From Candidatus Limimorpha equi (lineage in GTDB: Bacteria; Bacteroidota; Bacteroidia; Bacteroidales; F082), in the NCBI GenBank assembly GCA_018065885.1, contig JAGHSL010000053.1, positions 1 through 8,291 of the forward strand: a stretch of 8,291 nt of DNA, given 5' to 3'. This document shows, one piece after another, positions 5,899 to 8,291 of this stretch. A program made the translations under genes and the position numbers. Numbering within the stretch: the stretch's first letter is position 1; each line of letters starts with the position of its first letter. A model generated the notes under the pieces. The model did no database searches and had not been told where the DNA came from. It worked only from the letters and a program-made list of their open reading frames with translations.

Positions 5899-6701
5899 AG
5901 AAGGTGAGGATATATTGCGAGGGTAAAGTAGGAAGTCATGATTATGACATCCTGAATAAAGTCTTGGGCGATTTGAGGCCAAATATTGACATTAAGCCTC
6001 TTGGTGGAAAATTTGGCGCAAAAGCCATTATGGATTTTTATGAGAATGCAAATGGTTCTGCAGCAAAATCGGACTTTTACCTTTGGTTTCGCGATAGGGA
6101 TTTTGATTACCCGGTTCCTGATGTTGTAAGACTGACTATAGATAAGCATATTTATTCCAGTTATCGTACAACAATCGAAAACTACCTTCTTGATACTTCT
6201 GTGTTTTGGCAATACGCAGTAGAGAATAATATTTCCGGTTTGCAAACAATTGAGGAAGTTGAGGGTTTGTTTTACAAGTCGGCTATGGACATTCGGGAAT
6301 ATCAGGCTGTTAGACATGCTTTGGGCAAAATGCACTGCGGTGTTTCGTTCAAGACGAGATGGACTGGAAAAGATGGCGATTTGCCTCAGTTTTTGGATCT
6401 GGAAAATTGTGAGTCGGAAGGTTGGAATTTGATTTGTCAGGCGAAGAATGAAACAAATGATTGGACCGAAAGTGGTTATCAGGCTGAAGTTCAAAGTTTT
6501 TTGGCTTTATTTGATGACGGTTTTATGAAAGCAGGTGATTATTTGGTCTGGTTTCAAGGAAAAGATTTTGCGTCGGCTCTTTGTAGGAATAGACCTGATT
6601 TTCCGATGAATGATTATTATAAGTTTGCAAAAAGCGTATTCGATTATACGAAGTTTGCAGATTTATGTGAATTACGAAAATTAGTAGAAGATAATATTTA
6701 A
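5895..6701 (+). CDS. Toprim-like protein resembling DUF4435 (AriB-like)
   Basis: A 268-residue protein with the acidic pattern of Toprim folds in DUF4435-type proteins: Glu9 in YCEGK, Asp67/Asp69/Asp71 in FRDRDFD, and Glu95-Asn96-Tyr97 in TTIENYLL. The C-terminal half (about 110-268) is unassigned, with several aromatic-rich stretches. No membrane segment or signal peptide is seen. In this fold the acidic residues bind metal, so a metal-dependent nuclease or phosphotransfer activity is plausible. In PARIS, the Toprim effector AriB is held by the ATPase AriA and released on sensing a phage protein. The start overlaps the upstream ATPase stop by four bases, which supports a two-component system. 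The stop is 11 bases before subunit B. It shares the low G+C content of its partner. Other ATPase-plus-Toprim or OLD-like systems remain possible. Confidence 0.68.
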   Translation: MKKVRIYCEGKVGSHDYDILNKVLGDLRPNIDIKPLGGKFGAKAIMDFYENANGSAAKSDFYLWFRDRDFDYPVPDVVRLTIDKHIYSSYRTTIENYLLDTSVFWQYAVENNISGLQTIEEVEGLFYKSAMDIREYQAVRHALGKMHCGVSFKTRWTGKDGDLPQFLDLENCESEGWNLICQAKNETNDWTESGYQAEVQSFLALFDDGFMKAGDYLVWFQGKDFASALCRNRPDFPMNDYYKFAKSVFDYTKFADLCELRKLVEDNI

Positions 6702-6712
6702 TGCAATAGAAT

Positions 6713-8032
6713 ATGTCAAAAGCATTTCAAAGAATTTATACCCATTTGACTGCCATCACCAAGGCGACCGTTTCACTGGATGCCGAGGGCGTTTCGAACG
6801 ATGAACTGGCTCTCGTGGCTGGCCGTCTGGCTCAGGTGGTGAAAATCAAGGATAAGAACGTTACCTTGCAGGTGTTCGGCGGAACGGAAGACATCCCGAC
6901 CGATGCCGAGGTGACTTTCTTCGGCGAACCTCCAACACTGAATGTGAGCGAGGATTTGGCAGGTCGTTTCTTCAATGCCTACGGCGAACCTATCGACGGC
7001 GGTCCGGCTGTGGAAGGCGAAAAGCGCCAGATTGGCGGCCCTTCGGTCAACCCGTACAAGAGAAGACAGCCTTCGCAACTGATTCCGACAGGTATTGCCG
7101 GCATCGACCTGAACAACACTTTGGTCTCCGGCCAGAAGATTCCTTTCTTCGCTGACCCTGACCAGCCTTACAACCAGGTGATGAGCATGGTGGCCTTGCG
7201 TGCCGATGTCGATAAGATTATCCTCGGCGGCATGGGCTTGACCAACGACGACTACCTATATTTCAAGAACCAGTTTGAAAGTGCTGGTGCCTTGCATAAA
7301 ATCATCTCTTTCGTCAACACCACCGACCAACCGCCTGTCGAGCGTCTGCTGATTCCTGACATGGCCTTGACCGCTGCCGAATATTTCGCTGTCGACAAGA
7401 ACGAAAAGGTTTTGGTTTTGTTGACCGATATGACCCTTTATGCCGATGCTCTGAGTATCGTGAGCAACCGTATGGACCAGATTCCTTCCAAGGACTCCAT
7501 GCCTGGCTCGCTTTACTCCGATTTGGCAAAGATTTACGAAAAGGCCGTGCAGTTGCCTGACGGCGGTTCCATCACCATTATCGCTGTGACCACCTTGAAC
7601 GATGGCGATATCACCCACGCTATCCCTGATAACACGGGTTATATCACTGAAGGCCAGCTGTTCCTGCGTGCCGATGCCGATTCGGGCAAGGTCATTGTTG
7701 ACCCGTTCCGCTCTCTGTCGCGTCTGAAGCAGTTGGTGCAGAACAAGAAGACCCGCGAAGACCACAGTGCCGTGATGAACACCTCAGTCCGTCTGTATGC
7801 CGATGCCGCCAACGCCAAGACGAAGCTGGAAAACGGTTTCGACCTGAGCGACTACGACTTGCGTTGCCTCGACTATGCTAAGGAATATGCTACCCGATTG
7901 CTCGCCATCGATGTCAACATTCCTATCAATGAAATGCTCGACACCGCTTGGGAACTCTTCGGCAAGTATTTCACCAAGGCAGAGACCGGCTTGAAGGAAA
8001 AACTGATTGAAAAATACTGGAAGGAAAAATAA
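6713..8032 (+). CDS. atpB: V-type ATP synthase/ATPase subunit B
   Basis: Non-catalytic subunit B (NtpB) of the A3B3 head, 439 residues, normal or slightly short for the family. The N-terminal beta barrel occupies about 1-75. The nucleotide-binding-like domain begins near LIPTGIAGIDLNNTLVSGQK. At the P-loop position (from Gly140) the sequence is GQKIPFFADPDQPYN, without the GxxxxGK[ST] pattern, as expected for B subunits, which do not hydrolyse ATP. The segment SNRMDQIPSKDSMPGSLYSD (Arg253 in its third position) corresponds to the conserved B-subunit interface region. Composition is G+C-rich like subunit A. The start at 6713 lies 11 bases after the Toprim gene with no evident promoter, so translation probably depends on the long operon transcript. 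Subunit D follows after 3 bases. Confidence 0.95.
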   Translation: MSKAFQRIYTHLTAITKATVSLDAEGVSNDELALVAGRLAQVVKIKDKNVTLQVFGGTEDIPTDAEVTFFGEPPTLNVSEDLAGRFFNAYGEPIDGGPAVEGEKRQIGGPSVNPYKRRQPSQLIPTGIAGIDLNNTLVSGQKIPFFADPDQPYNQVMSMVALRADVDKIILGGMGLTNDDYLYFKNQFESAGALHKIISFVNTTDQPPVERLLIPDMALTAAEYFAVDKNEKVLVLLTDMTLYADALSIVSNRMDQIPSKDSMPGSLYSDLAKIYEKAVQLPDGGSITIIAVTTLNDGDITHAIPDNTGYITEGQLFLRADADSGKVIVDPFRSLSRLKQLVQNKKTREDHSAVMNTSVRLYADAANAKTKLENGFDLSDYDLRCLDYAKEYATRLLAIDVNIPINEMLDTAWELFGKYFTKAETGLKEKLIEKYWKEK

Positions 8033-8035
8033 GCC

Positions 8036-8291
8036 ATGGCTATCAAGTTCCAATATAACAAGACTTCGCTGAACGAGCTGAACAAGCAGCTGAAGACTCG
8101 CGTGCGTGCCCTCCCGACCTTGAAGAGCAAGGAGTCGGCATTGCGCGTGGAGGTCAAGAAAGCCAAGCAGCGTTCGGAGAGCCTTGTTGCCCAGTTAGAG
8201 GCCGAACTCAAATCATACGAGTATATGGCCAGGCTTTGGAATGAATTTGAGCCAGGTTTGATTTCCGTGACAGATGTGAAGCTGAAAACCG
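8036..8291 (+). CDS. atpD: V-type ATP synthase/ATPase subunit D, 5' part
   Basis: The first 85 codons of subunit D (NtpD), the central rotor shaft that turns inside the A3B3 head; the gene runs off the right edge. The visible protein begins MAIKFQYNKTSLNELNKQLK and continues as a long, charged, Lys/Glu/Leu-rich helix with the family-typical alternation, as expected for the N-terminal strand of the shaft coiled coil. It starts 3 bases after the subunit B stop (TAAGCCATG), so B and D are tightly linked. Subunits I and K would be expected beyond the edge by comparison with related operons. Confidence 0.9.
   Translation, partial: MAIKFQYNKTSLNELNKQLKTRVRALPTLKSKESALRVEVKKAKQRSESLVAQLEAELKSYEYMARLWNEFEPGLISVTDVKLKT

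Overview
The window looks like chromosome of a member of the Bacteroidota, probably order Bacteroidales. The reasons are promoter boxes of the Bacteroidota type (TAnnTTTG with an upstream TTG), weak or absent Shine-Dalgarno sequences, a DUF2764 gene inside a V-type ATPase operon, and arrays of CACGAA repeats beside a GxxExxY gene. Assignment below order level is not possible from the sequence alone.

Layout. Positions 1-101 hold what looks like a divergent promoter region. aroQ (type II 3-dehydroquinate dehydratase) is at 102-521. About 495 bases without a recognisable gene follow (522-1016) and end in a good promoter (918-947) and a small leader hairpin (961-976). From 1017 to the right edge runs a V-type (A/V-type) rotary ATPase operon: subunit E, DUF2764, subunit A, subunit B and the start of subunit D. 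All genes are on the plus strand.

The operon is interrupted twice. Between DUF2764 and subunit A lies a block of about 765 bases (2265-3028). It carries a GxxExxY protein of the PD-(D/E)XK_3 family, surrounded by short hairpins and triplets of CACGAA boxes, with imperfect terminal inverted repeats. Between subunits A and B lies a tightly packed two-gene cassette (4822-6701). It encodes a small ABC-type AAA ATPase whose stop overlaps (ATGA) the start of a Toprim-like protein resembling DUF4435. This gene order and motif set are those of PARIS-like (AriA/AriB) and related ATPase-plus-Toprim anti-phage systems. The cassette is visibly richer in A+T than the ATPase genes around it and fits between A and B with gaps of 2 and 11 bases and no visible promoter or terminator.

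How the genes work together. E, DUF2764, A, B and D should build the cytoplasmic V1 part and stalks of an ion-pumping ATPase; the membrane subunits I and K would be expected past the right edge. The two interruptions are not needed for that machine and look like accessory cargo carried on a housekeeping transcript. The most interesting candidates are the compact ATPase/Toprim pair as a possible undescribed PARIS relative, and the repeat-bounded GxxExxY block as a possible mobile or repeat-maintaining unit.
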